NCBI GenBank assembly: GCA_018710785.1
Contig: DVJD01000093.1
Location: 1-64,000, forward strand
DNA length: 64,000 nt
Direction: 5' to 3'
DNA from: Candidatus Fimimorpha excrementavium
GTDB lineage: Bacteria; Bacillota; Clostridia; Lachnospirales; Lachnospiraceae
Of the stretch, positions 8,871 to 17,361 are shown piece by piece. The notes beneath the pieces were generated by a model that was given only the letters and a program-made list of their open reading frames with translations, ran no database searches and was not told the DNA's origin. Position numbers and translations under genes: made by a program. The number at the start of each line of letters is the position of its first letter. The first letter of the stretch is position 1.

Positions 8871-9416
8871 TTAATTTTGCAGTCCCCCGCCGATTTCCCC
8901 GCCATTATCCTTCTGCCCTGCATAGCGGGCTATGATCTGCTCCGCTGCCTGTTCGGCAGTCAAATCAGAGACATCCATTTTATCCGTATCCAATCCCTTA
9001 TACGCTTTGCTTCTGTCAAGGCTTCTTGCGATCACATCCTTCTTTCGCACACCGGCGTCCACATCTTTTTGCAAACGTCTCTTCAACTCTTCCGGCCGAC
9101 AAATCAGCGAAATCTTATGAATCCTGCATGCTCTTGTATCCAGGCGGGACACGATCCCATCCACAATGCTCTGCTCATGCATTACCCAGCAAAAGAGAAT
9201 CGTCTCGCAGACAGAACAGTGGATAAACTGGTTCAGAAGAAAGCATATATTTTCCATCACCATGGCTTTCGTCTCCTGCGTCACCGTAAATGGATGCATA
9301 TCCCAACACCAGTCTCCATCCAGGAATACACAGCGTTCCATCTGTTTTTTCATAATCTGGCATACCGTCGTCTTCCCGACGCCCATACTTCCACCAATCA
9401 AATACAAATTTTTCAT
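8871..9416 (-). CDS. P-loop nucleotide-binding protein (small kinase-like)
   Basis: A 181-residue protein opening with a Walker A loop GGSMGVGKTT at residues 8-17. LDGDWCWD follows at about 31-38, resembling the substrate/Walker-like acidic segment of gluconate/shikimate-kinase-type proteins. The lid-like CRPEELKRRLQ segment with several arginines is near residue 107. Length and layout fit the AAA_33/zeta-like kinase group. The substrate cannot be told. GAGG precedes the start. Confidence 0.78.
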   Translation of the reverse strand: MKNLYLIGGSMGVGKTTVCQIMKKQMERCVFLDGDWCWDMHPFTVTQETKAMVMENICFLLNQFIHCSVCETILFCWVMHEQSIVDGIVSRLDTRACRIHKISLICRPEELKRRLQKDVDAGVRKKDVIARSLDRSKAYKGLDTDKMDVSDLTAEQAAEQIIARYAGQKDNGGEIGGGLQN

Positions 9417-9553
9417 CAGCCCGCCTCTTTCTCATGTTTTGAATCCTGCTCCACGCATCGCTGCCCATCCATTCTTCTGGCTTTGAAGAATACTTATTTT
9501 TATTTTACCACAGGTTTATTCTCATAGAAACCAATGATTTTCTCCCTTCAGGC

Positions 9554-9591
9554 AAAAAAACCCTGCGTCCATGTATGGCACAGACGCAGGG
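9554..9591 (-). terminator. Terminator downstream of the CAP-domain gene
   Basis: CCCTGCGTC (9561-9569) pairs with GACGCAGGG (9583-9591). On the minus strand the stem is followed by seven U residues, a standard Rho-independent terminator about 190 bases past the stop of the surface-protein gene. Confidence 0.8.
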
Positions 9592-9779
9592 GACTTCTCC
9601 TTTCTAAAGCATATTAAAGGTTTACGAAACTTGTTTCGGCAAACATTCGCTCCCTCTGACTATCCTGGTCTCCATTTTGAATCCGCCATCCCTTCCAACG
9701 AGTTCCACAACTGCCTATCACGCCTACCGGAATCTTCCTTTCCAACCTATGCATACTCAGCTGCGAAACCTTTCCGGTA

Positions 9780-11606
9780 CTATCTTTTATGGATTCTTCT
9801 CCGTCTCTCTGCCAGAATACATCCTGTCAGTACAAGGATTACCGCAGCACTGACCAAACTCATGGTAAAGAAAATCATCTGACTGTCGTCGCCGGTTTTT
9901 GCCGAATCATCCGGCTCCAGCTTCTTCAGCGTCTCTTTTTCCACATAATTACATGTTCTGCACACACGCTGACGTTCTCCTTCTTCCTTTTCCGTCGCTT
10001 TCTTTACGACCCGCCAATCACCAAAATCATGGCCTTCTGCCGGGATAATTTCTTTCTTCAGGATTAATCCACAGCGACAGCATACGATTTCTTTTGTCCC
10101 TTTTTCCGTACAGGTCGCTGTCTTTACCACTTCTTTTTCCTCATGGCCCAGCGCAGGGATCGCTTCTGTCTTCACCTCTTTACATTCCGGATTACTGCAG
10201 GCGATGGTCCTGCTCCCCTCTTCCGTACAGGTCGCTTCTTTCACCACGGTTTCCTTTCCCGTAAAGTCATGCTCATGTCCTTCGGAACGCTTCGGCAGGA
10301 CTCTCGTCTCCTTTTCCTGACAGTTTGCACAGGTTCTGGTCTCCATACCATCCTCGTCCCAGGCAGCCTCTTTTGTCGTCTCCCAATCCCCCCATACATG
10401 ACCGATGGCCGGGATGACTTCTGTCTCAAGAACCGCGCCACAGCGACTGCAGATCACTTCCCGTCTGCCGTCTTTTGTGCAGGTGGCCGCTGCCGTCGTC
10501 TCTTTTCCATCGTGGCCCAGCGCAGGGATCGTCACTGTCCTTACTTCACCGCAGTTCGGATTCGCACAGGCGATGGTCTTGCTTCCCTCTTTTGTACAGG
10601 TCGCTTCATTCACCACGGTTTCTTTTCCTGTAAAGTCATGTTCGTGTCCTTCCGAGAGTTTTGGCAGAACCCTGGTTTCTTTTGTCTGGCAGTTTGCACA
10701 GACGCGAACCTGTTCTCCTTCTTCCTCCCAGGTGGCTTCCTTCGTCGTCGTCCAGTCTCCCCATACGTGTTCGCAGACAATATTCAGCGTCTTTACCGCC
10801 GTCTGACCGCCTGCCGTAGCCGTCAGCACAGCCGTGCCGGATGCGCCTGCCGCAATCCGGATCGTTTGATCCTCCACTGTGACGGCCTTACTGTCGGAAG
10901 AAATCACAAGGCTTCCCCCGGATACCGGCATCGTCTTACCATCCATGGATACCACCAGGTCCAAATTAATCTCTGTCCCAGGATTTGCAGTCACTTCCGC
11001 TTCGGCAAAAGCCAGCGTACCGCCTATGGTGTCCAGATTTGCAGTGGCAGACACCGTACAGTCAATCGAATCCGCTCCTTCCGGATCTGCTTCCTCCACA
11101 TCCGAAACGCCGCCCATGAAGAACTGTACCCAATGTTTGATTCCGCTGTATTCAAAGCATCCGATACCAATGTGGGTAAATTCGGTACTTAATATATTTT
11201 TTCTATGCCCCTCCGAGTTCATCCAACTGTCCACCACATTTGCGGCATCCGGCTGCCCCATGGCGATATTTTCGCCAATACTCATATATTTCATTCCGTC
11301 CGCTGCCGTAAAGCACGCTGTTCCGTCCGGACGCATATGGCTGTAAAATACTGCCAGCTCTGCCGCCCTCTGCTTCGCAATGGTTTCCAACTCTGCCGCC
11401 ATGATAAGCGGCTCCACTCCGGCCTGCACCCTCTGCTCATTGACCAGCGCAAGCACGTCCCTCGCCTGTGCCTCATGACTCTTTCCGGCCACATCCATGG
11501 TAACCGTCGGCGACGGTTCTTCCGCCCTGGGCTGGATGGTAATCATACCGGCCATCAAAACTGCACACAGCAAAACTGTCATCACTTTTCTCACTTTTTC
11601 TCTCAT
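9780..11606 (-). CDS. CAP-domain (SCP-like) repeat-rich surface protein
   Basis: A secreted protein of 608 residues. A signal peptide (residues 1-28) is followed by a CAP domain at about 45-165 (VLALVNEQRVQAGVEPLI, GENIAMGQ, WMNSEGHRKNIL) and a small beta domain at 175-280. Next come two and a half tandem 123-residue repeats rich in CxxC pairs and GH/HE dipeptides. A C-terminal DSAKTGDDS motif precedes a membrane helix and an RRRR tail, resembling a variant sortase signal. AAGGAGG eight bases upstream fixes the start at 11606. Likely cell-wall attached; CAP function here is unknown. A decayed paralogue lies directly upstream. Confidence 0.88.
   Translation of the reverse strand: MREKVRKVMTVLLCAVLMAGMITIQPRAEEPSPTVTMDVAGKSHEAQARDVLALVNEQRVQAGVEPLIMAAELETIAKQRAAELAVFYSHMRPDGTACFTAADGMKYMSIGENIAMGQPDAANVVDSWMNSEGHRKNILSTEFTHIGIGCFEYSGIKHWVQFFMGGVSDVEEADPEGADSIDCTVSATANLDTIGGTLAFAEAEVTANPGTEINLDLVVSMDGKTMPVSGGSLVISSDSKAVTVEDQTIRIAAGASGTAVLTATAGGQTAVKTLNIVCEHVWGDWTTTKEATWEEEGEQVRVCANCQTKETRVLPKLSEGHEHDFTGKETVVNEATCTKEGSKTIACANPNCGEVRTVTIPALGHDGKETTAAATCTKDGRREVICSRCGAVLETEVIPAIGHVWGDWETTKEAAWDEDGMETRTCANCQEKETRVLPKRSEGHEHDFTGKETVVKEATCTEEGSRTIACSNPECKEVKTEAIPALGHEEKEVVKTATCTEKGTKEIVCCRCGLILKKEIIPAEGHDFGDWRVVKKATEKEEGERQRVCRTCNYVEKETLKKLEPDDSAKTGDDSQMIFFTMSLVSAAVILVLTGCILAERRRRIHKR
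10032..10769 (-). repeat. Two tandem 369-bp repeats within the CAP surface-protein gene
   Basis: Consecutive units start at the HVWGDW codons at 10769 and 10400, and at the related HDFGDW at 10031, a constant period of 369 bp (123 residues). Each unit holds three sub-blocks with paired cysteines (CANCQ, CANP-type and CSRCG). The partial third unit ends at the membrane anchor. High identity suggests recent duplication and likely length variation between strains. Confidence 0.85.
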
Positions 11607-11827
11607 AGGGATACCTCCTTCCCTCGTCGGCCATCCGGTCTCCCATGCACTCCCCATATCAGAAAAATTTACAGTGTTTTCCTGACGTTTCTGTCCCCCA
11701 TTTTTCGTCCCATGCCATCTCTTGGTTTACCAGACGCCCTTTTGCATACAGCACCTTTTATATCGGAAATATATCCGATCCTTTTCTTGTGTCCTTTGGA
11801 ATCCCCCCCCTTTCTGTCTGTCTTTTG

Positions 11828-12358
11828 TTAAATCATTCCATTTGTCTTTCTCCGTTTCTCCCTTATCACACATCCTGCCAAAATCATCATAGTGCCAATC
11901 ATACCAAGCAGATTTCCCATTCCGCTACTTTCACCGGTCTCTGCCGAATCCTGCGGTTCCATTATAGCTTCATCGGTAACGATCAGTTTCTTTTCCGCTG
12001 TATAAATGCCGACCTTAGCTGTCAAAATGACTTTCCCTCGGCCTCAGGCGAAATTACAATCGCCTGATCCTGTACCGTTTGGACGCTGATGATCCCGCAA
12101 AACAAACGTCTCCACCGCTCTCTGCTGTGCAGCGTCTTCCAGTTTTTCCGTCATAATAAAAGGCTCCACTCCTGCCTTTTCTCTTTCCCCGTTGAGCATT
12201 TTCAGCATTTCCCTTGTCAAACCTTCCTGATATTCCCCTGTCAGATTTAGCTGAAATTCGGAGGATAACTCTTCTGCTCCGACCTGCAGTACCTACAAAG
12301 AAACCATCATACACAAACACAACACCAGTGCCATTCGTCTCCTAACCTTTTCCCTCAT
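11828..12358 (-). pseudogene. Decayed paralogue of the CAP-domain surface protein
   Basis: The frame starts at 12358 behind GGGAGGG with a signal peptide (MREKVRRRMALVLCLCMMVSL) nearly parallel to that of the intact neighbour, but is cut by an in-frame TAG. Reading on, the same frame contains a CAP start (MLKMLNGEREKAGVEPFIM, then QRAVETF) that stops at RPNGT. There the rest of the CAP domain is missing, and sequence matching the neighbour's beta domain (VQDQAIVIS) follows with a one-base frameshift near 12030. The remaining C-terminus (DSAETGESS, membrane helix, basic tail) is intact. So it carries a nonsense codon, an internal deletion and a frameshift. Confidence 0.8.
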
Positions 12359-12827
12359 AAAAAATCCCTCCCTCTCCATTTGACATACAAAAACTTTCAA
12401 AAATCGACTACATACATCCGCACTTTTAACTATTTTTATTATATCATATGTATCTATAAACATCCATCTTTTAATTCCGTACAATACAGATTTTATGTTT
12501 AATTTTTTCTTTCTTTTTTCTTACAAACAGAAACTATTTTGTGTATAAATTTATTATTTCATTAAATTCAGACAATTTATCCCCATATATTTTTACCAAT
12601 TATTATTATTCGTTTATTGAATCACCTCTTTTATCATTGAAACATCGGATGCATACGCGGATAAATTAAATAAACGGCAATCTCATAAAAAAGAAACTGC
12701 AGACAACTTGGATCTTTACTTTAACTCGCTCCCTTTCTGTGTTAAAATAAAATTATTAAAAAGCCTGTATCCGTGCGGCAGACACAGGCTTTCCATCATA
12801 CGCCGCATAGAAATGAGGGTTTGCAAT
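12359..12827. other. AT-rich intergenic region with MalY leader hairpin
   Basis: No gene is visible in this strongly AT-rich stretch. On the plus strand, TTAACT (12721) and TAAAAT (12743) with a 16-base spacer form a weak promoter candidate. AAGCCTGT (12761-12768) then pairs with ACAGGCTT (12784-12791), forming a leader hairpin 37 bases before the aminotransferase start. No S-box or T-box motifs were recognised. Confidence 0.45.
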
Positions 12828-14030
12828 ATGAAGTACGATTTTACCACCATTATGGACCGGCATGGGAAGGATTCCATCGCCGTTGACGTCATTCCGATTC
12901 CGGATGCAACAATCCGGGAGGGATTCAGCCGAATCCCCATGTGGGTGGCAGATATGAATTTCGCCACCGTCCCCACGATACAGAGCCATATCATCGAGCG
13001 GGTGAAGCACCCCGCATTCGGTTATTTTAATCCATCCGAGGAATATTTCCGTGCGATTATCCAGTGGCAGGAGAAAAGAAACCATGTCACCGGTCTGACA
13101 AAAGAGGCCATCGGATATGAAAACGGCGTTTTGGGAGGCGTGATGTCTGCACTGCAGGTTCTCTGTTCTCCCGGAGATTCCATTCTGCTCCACAGCCCGA
13201 CCTACATTGGATTTACCGGCTGTATCACCAATTATGGCTATCACATCGTACACAGCGATCTGATTCTGGACGAAAACGGAATCTGGCGCATGGACTATGA
13301 AGATATGGATCGAAAACTGAAAGAACACAAAATTCACGCAGCGGTCTTTTGCTCTCCCCACAACCCCAGCGGCCGCGTGTGGGAGCGCTGGGAAATCGAG
13401 AAAGCCATGGACGTCTACCGCGCCAATGACTGTTTTGTAATCTCTGACGAGATCTGGTCCGATCTGACGCTTGACGGATATCATCACATTCCGACCCAGT
13501 CGGTCTCTCAATGGGCCAAAGAGCATGTCATCGCCATGTACGCGCCTTCTAAGACGTTTAATCTGGCCGGTCTGATCGGCTCTTACCACATCATTTACAA
13601 TAAGTATCTGCGTGAACGGGTGGAAAAGCAGTCTTCCCTCTGCCATTACAATTCCATGAACGTTCTGTCCATGCACGCTCTGATCGGCGCCTACCAGCCG
13701 GAAGGACACGAATGGGTGGACGAGCTGCGCGCCGTATTGACTGAAAATGTGGATTACGCCTACCGTTATATCACCGAACACTTCGAAGGCGTCACCCTGG
13801 CAAAGCCCCAGGGTACATATATGCTGTATCTGGACTGCGAGGCGTGGTGCAAATCCCATCATAAAACCATGGACGAATTACTGAAAGCCGGTGTGGCTGT
13901 GGGCGTTATCTGGCAGGACGGAAGACCATTTCACCGCCCCTATGCCATCCGCCTGAATCTGGCGCTTCCCCACAGCCTTGTAAAGGAGGCCATGGAACGG
14001 CTCGACCGGTATGTGTTTCACGGAGAGTGA
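12828..14030 (+). CDS. MalY/PatB-family PLP-dependent C-S lyase (cystathionine beta-lyase type)
   Basis: A 400-residue fold-type I aminotransferase. The N-terminal signature MPxWVADM-like segment (IPMWVADMNF) and FNPSEEYFRAI match MalY/PatB. ISDEIW and the PLP-lysine segment YAPSKTFNLAGLIG (lysine near residue 243) are present, and the C-terminal RLNLALP contains the substrate arginine. The enzyme is expected to cleave cystathionine or cysteine-S-conjugates to a thiol, pyruvate and ammonia; some members also act as regulators. The start at 12828 follows GAGGG by eight bases; the upstream ATG at 12708 lacks a ribosome site. Confidence 0.9.
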   Translation: MKYDFTTIMDRHGKDSIAVDVIPIPDATIREGFSRIPMWVADMNFATVPTIQSHIIERVKHPAFGYFNPSEEYFRAIIQWQEKRNHVTGLTKEAIGYENGVLGGVMSALQVLCSPGDSILLHSPTYIGFTGCITNYGYHIVHSDLILDENGIWRMDYEDMDRKLKEHKIHAAVFCSPHNPSGRVWERWEIEKAMDVYRANDCFVISDEIWSDLTLDGYHHIPTQSVSQWAKEHVIAMYAPSKTFNLAGLIGSYHIIYNKYLRERVEKQSSLCHYNSMNVLSMHALIGAYQPEGHEWVDELRAVLTENVDYAYRYITEHFEGVTLAKPQGTYMLYLDCEAWCKSHHKTMDELLKAGVAVGVIWQDGRPFHRPYAIRLNLALPHSLVKEAMERLDRYVFHGE

Positions 14031-14157
14031 TGGATGTCAGCCATATTCTGATCCATCCTGTTCTATCCCTTGAAAGTAACTGGCAGAGAGGATTTCTGCC
14101 GCCATGCACGTAACAGTTCCGCCCGCGCCATTCACAGATTGGAGGGGATCGTTTTCC

Positions 14158-14685
14158 ATGTTGAAAAAAGTATTGCTTTCTTTGACACTTTTTTTCTTAA
14201 TCCTCGTAATTCTTGCAGTGGGGTGGACGATCCACCGGTATCCCACTTCCCTTGATCAATGGAAGAACGGGACGCAGGCCGAAGACCCCCAAAGGATTCT
14301 CCATCAGGCCGAACTGGAAGAGGGGCATCCCGCGCATAACCAGCTCATCGTTTACGAGGGCAGGGACAGTAATCTCTATTTTGTTCTGATAAAACAGACG
14401 TTTCTCGGAAAACGCCTGGCCGGACCGCCGACTGGCATCGGCTCCTCAAACTCCGAACAAATGACCGTTTCCTATTCCCGAACCCCCATTCCCCTCACAA
14501 AAGAATGCCAGGGGATCGTCACCGGTATTCTGCCCGGCGCCGCTTTAGAGGAAGTTTCCGTAAAAAATATGCCCTGTGTCACGATTTATGACCCCGAGCG
14601 CGATATCACCGTCTTTTATTGTTTTTACAATTTTGAAACAGACGGGAATTTCAGCAGAAACGACATCACATTTTCTTCCCCGTGA
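14158..14685 (+). CDS. Membrane-anchored hypothetical protein
   Basis: A 175-residue protein with one N-terminal membrane helix (LLSLTLFFLILVILAVGW, residues 5-22) and a predicted extracytoplasmic domain with no recognised fold. GGAGGGG ten bases before 14158 supports the start. It contains only two cysteines and no lipobox. The gene follows the C-S lyase after 127 bases in the same direction and may share its transcript. Function unknown. Confidence 0.7.
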   Translation: MLKKVLLSLTLFFLILVILAVGWTIHRYPTSLDQWKNGTQAEDPQRILHQAELEEGHPAHNQLIVYEGRDSNLYFVLIKQTFLGKRLAGPPTGIGSSNSEQMTVSYSRTPIPLTKECQGIVTGILPGAALEEVSVKNMPCVTIYDPERDITVFYCFYNFETDGNFSRNDITFSSP

Positions 14686-14701
14686 AAATAGCCTGTGATA
14701 C

Positions 14702-14738
14702 GGCCGTTCTCTTCTCCTCAAAAAGAAGAGAGCGGTCT
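14702..14738 (+). terminator. Hairpin just after the membrane-anchored protein gene
   Basis: A 14-bp stem with two G-U pairs forms between 14702-14715 and 14724-14737 (GGCCGTTCTCTTCT with AGAAGAGAGCGGTC). A modest U-run follows about ten bases later. Probable first terminator for the lyase/hypothetical unit. Confidence 0.55.
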
Positions 14739-14773
14739 GTTCATACCTTTTTCTACCGCCGGACAGACAAACC

Positions 14774-14840
14774 GGAGGCAATCCCACAGAATCCAGACTT
14801 TTTTAGTCTCCGCTCTGCATGGGATTGCCTCCTTCTTTTT
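14774..14840 (+). terminator. Second, strong terminator
   Basis: GGAGGCAATCCCA (14774-14786) pairs perfectly with TGGGATTGCCTCC (14820-14832) and is followed by TTCTTTTT. A smaller AGACT/AGTCT hairpin sits in the loop. Plus-strand transcription should end here, before the convergent GH3 gene. Confidence 0.75.
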
Positions 14841-15058
14841 GTAACGTCTATTTTCGGGTACAAAAATCCCGTAATTATTTTTAAGAGATACTCATAAAAC
14901 TCCCAAAACCTTATAAATCCTACATATATAAACTCTGTCGCTCTCCTTGGCCATCCTGAATTCCTCTTGAGTCCCTCTTCCCACCCATGCATTTCGCAAT
15001 CACCTATCAGGACAGCCTCTACCGATTGCAGGATTTGTTTCGGCTTCAATACAGGCCG

Positions 15059-16768
15059 TCAGAATCTGGTCTCCCATCTTCCGCAGAAAACATTCTCATC
15101 GAAACGTCCCTTAAATTCGCTCTTGCCCATGAGTTTTTCCAGTGTGGCTGCAAAGCTCTCATGGTGCGCCATATAGGAATTGATATAGCATCTCGCCATG
15201 GGGACGTCGATCAGGTTATTCGTATTGCTTAAGGAGACAACGACTGTGGGCACTTCTGACATATACCAGGGCTGCTTTGTCGGCTCGTCCCATTTCACAC
15301 GCATGGTGTTGAACTGGGCGAATCCCTGTACGTTCAATACCAAAAGGACAAGGTCGTATGCCTTCTTGAAATCTTCCATCTTTCCTTTTTTGGCTGGAAC
15401 GGAAGCGTCCACCTCAAATCCTTCCGCCTCCAACTGCCCTACGATATCGTTGATAACCGTACTGTTATCCGCCGGTATCTTCGTCCCGGCGATGACCATA
15501 TCCTCGGAACCGATATAGAATAGTTTGATCTTTTTATAGCGTTCCGGCGTCATGGGCAGATATCCGAGACGGTCTTTTACGAGGGTGATATACTGGTCTG
15601 CCAATTCTCTGGAAGCCTTCTTATGCGCCTCGCACCCGACGATTTCCAGATGGGATTTGGGCTGCATCAGCCTGCCCTCCGCCTTCTTTGTATGCAGATT
15701 CAGGGCGGCTTTTACGCCCAGGATCCTGTGAAGGGCGTCATTCAAGCGCTCTTCCGTGATGGTTCCATTCTTGTATCCCTCCATCATATAGCCGAAATCC
15801 TCTTCCTTATCATTGAAGAACAGGAACATATCGCAGCCCGCCGCGATGGCTCCCGGCACCTGCTCCTTTCTCGGAATCGTCGCGCCGAACATGCCGATCA
15901 TATGAGACGCATCGGTGACAACCAGGCCGTTGAATCCAAGCTGTCCTTTTAACAGATCGGTAATCAACTCCGGAGCCAGGGTAGCCGGACGGATATCCTC
16001 ATCCTTGATCCCGGGTCTTAATTTCTTTGAATATGCAGGCAGGGCAATGTGACCGGCCATAATCGTCATCACGCCCTCGTCGATCAATTCTTTATATACC
16101 TTCCCAAATGTCTCATCCCAGTGTTCGCAGGAATATTCATTGATACCCATGATCAGATGCTGATCGTTTTCCTCTGTGCCGTCTCCTGGAAAATGTTTGA
16201 TACACGTAGCCAGGTTCCGTTCTCTCATGGCTTTGAAAAATACCTTTGAATAACGGATGACATCGTCCGGATTGTGATTAAACGCACGAAGCTGTACGAT
16301 CGTGTTTCTCCAGTTGTAGGTCAGGTCAACCACAGGCGCAAAATTCCAGTTGCATCCCACAGCCTCCGCTTCCTTCGCTGCGACCGTCGCCATCTTATAG
16401 ACAGCATCCTCCGAATCCATCGCTGCCATGGCTGCGCCGTTGGCCATCGGCGTTCCGCCGCCTGTCCCACCGTTTCCCCCTGCCTCGCAGTTGGATGCAA
16501 TGAGAAACGGAATCCTGGATGTATTCTGTAAACAATTTGCCATCTCCCACAGTTCTTCCTTGGGCGCGTTGTGATAGCGGATGGCGCCTGGATGATACGT
16601 ATCAATCATTTTTTTGATGTTTTCCGGCTTGCGCTCCTCTGCATTTCCGACCATATTGACAAATAACTGGCCAATTTTTTCCTCTAGTGTCATAGACGCG
16701 ATGGTATCTTCTACCCATTTGATCTGTTCTTCATTCAGATAATACGGTTTTTTTGTCAAATCCACCAT
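15059..16768 (-). CDS. Glycoside hydrolase family 3 enzyme (NagZ-like two-domain)
   Basis: A 569-residue GH3 protein without signal peptide. MTLEEKIGQLFVNM opens the TIM barrel, and KHFPGDGTEENDQH (about residues 190-203) is the family KH(F)PG motif in a NagZ-like form. LVVTDASHMIGMF (about 283-295) carries the probable nucleophile aspartate. A C-terminal Rossmann-like domain follows, but no fibronectin domain. It may be an N-acetylhexosaminidase or a beta-glycosidase; the histidine of the NagZ GHGDT motif is displaced, so specificity is open. AAGGTGG eight bases upstream supports the start. Confidence 0.85.
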   Translation of the reverse strand: MVDLTKKPYYLNEEQIKWVEDTIASMTLEEKIGQLFVNMVGNAEERKPENIKKMIDTYHPGAIRYHNAPKEELWEMANCLQNTSRIPFLIASNCEAGGNGGTGGGTPMANGAAMAAMDSEDAVYKMATVAAKEAEAVGCNWNFAPVVDLTYNWRNTIVQLRAFNHNPDDVIRYSKVFFKAMRERNLATCIKHFPGDGTEENDQHLIMGINEYSCEHWDETFGKVYKELIDEGVMTIMAGHIALPAYSKKLRPGIKDEDIRPATLAPELITDLLKGQLGFNGLVVTDASHMIGMFGATIPRKEQVPGAIAAGCDMFLFFNDKEEDFGYMMEGYKNGTITEERLNDALHRILGVKAALNLHTKKAEGRLMQPKSHLEIVGCEAHKKASRELADQYITLVKDRLGYLPMTPERYKKIKLFYIGSEDMVIAGTKIPADNSTVINDIVGQLEAEGFEVDASVPAKKGKMEDFKKAYDLVLLVLNVQGFAQFNTMRVKWDEPTKQPWYMSEVPTVVVSLSNTNNLIDVPMARCYINSYMAHHESFAATLEKLMGKSEFKGRFDENVFCGRWETRF

Positions 16769-17361
16769 TTTTTATTCCACCTTTCTTTTTTAGAAATTAT
16801 CTTCCAACCATCTAGTATTATGTCAGCACGCCGGATGAATCATCCGTCGGCTGTTCCTCTTTTCTTTACTTTTAACTTTACCCTGTTTTACGCAAAAATA
16901 ACAGTCACAATTTACGCGGAAAATAGCATAATTTTCATTTTTCTATTATACATGGAAGCCAGCATCCGTCGCAAGCCATGAGGTATCCTTCTTTCCAGCA
17001 CCCAAAACGGCCGGGCGGCTTTTGCGGCATCTGTAAAGTATCCATACACCCATAATCGCTTTGCGCAATGCTTCACATGAATAAAAGTTTCCTCACATGT
17101 ATACTCTTGTCTGAAGAGTGCGGCAAACAAACGCGCTAGCAAGTTTTTGAACCGAACACGCAAAAGAGCATTGTCTACATCTGTCCGAAAATCAATTTGT
17201 TTACCATTTACGTCTTCATACGTTTGTCACGGCTGTACATTTTTTATATGTTTACAAAATACTGGCGTATGAATTACAATGATCCTATACCGTATATTCA
17301 AACTGTTTTGAAGGCCGTTTGCCCAGATTATTTCTGTTTTGGAGGTACTGTCAAGTAGTCT
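16769..17361. other. Intergenic region between divergent GH3 and AraC genes
   Basis: 593 bases without a convincing gene. A perfect 15-base palindrome, CGGATGA-A-TCATCCG, lies at 16832-16846, about 65 bases upstream of the GH3 start; it could be an operator. An 83-codon minus-strand frame (16912-17163) begins at TTG with no ribosome site and was not accepted. Confidence 0.4.

Noticed and set aside
9020-9070. Possible toxin-antitoxin (zeta-like) pair around the P-loop protein
   Set aside because: The P-loop protein is zeta-like in the Walker region only, and no small antitoxin gene lies beside it.
10143-11192. Long 349-codon plus-strand frame opposite the CAP protein gene
   Set aside because: It is the antisense shadow of the repetitive CAP gene, with no ribosome site and low-complexity cysteine/arginine-rich composition.
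12708-12827. Upstream in-frame ATG extending the MalY-type protein by 40 residues
   Set aside because: The extension covers the promoter-like and hairpin sequence, lacks a ribosome site and has no similarity to the family N-terminus, whereas 12828 has GAGGG at proper distance.
16912-17163. 83-codon minus-strand frame between the GH3 and AraC genes
   Set aside because: It begins at a TTG with no ribosome site, matches no family I know, and the in-frame extension upstream also lacks a start. It could be a gene relic, but support is too weak.
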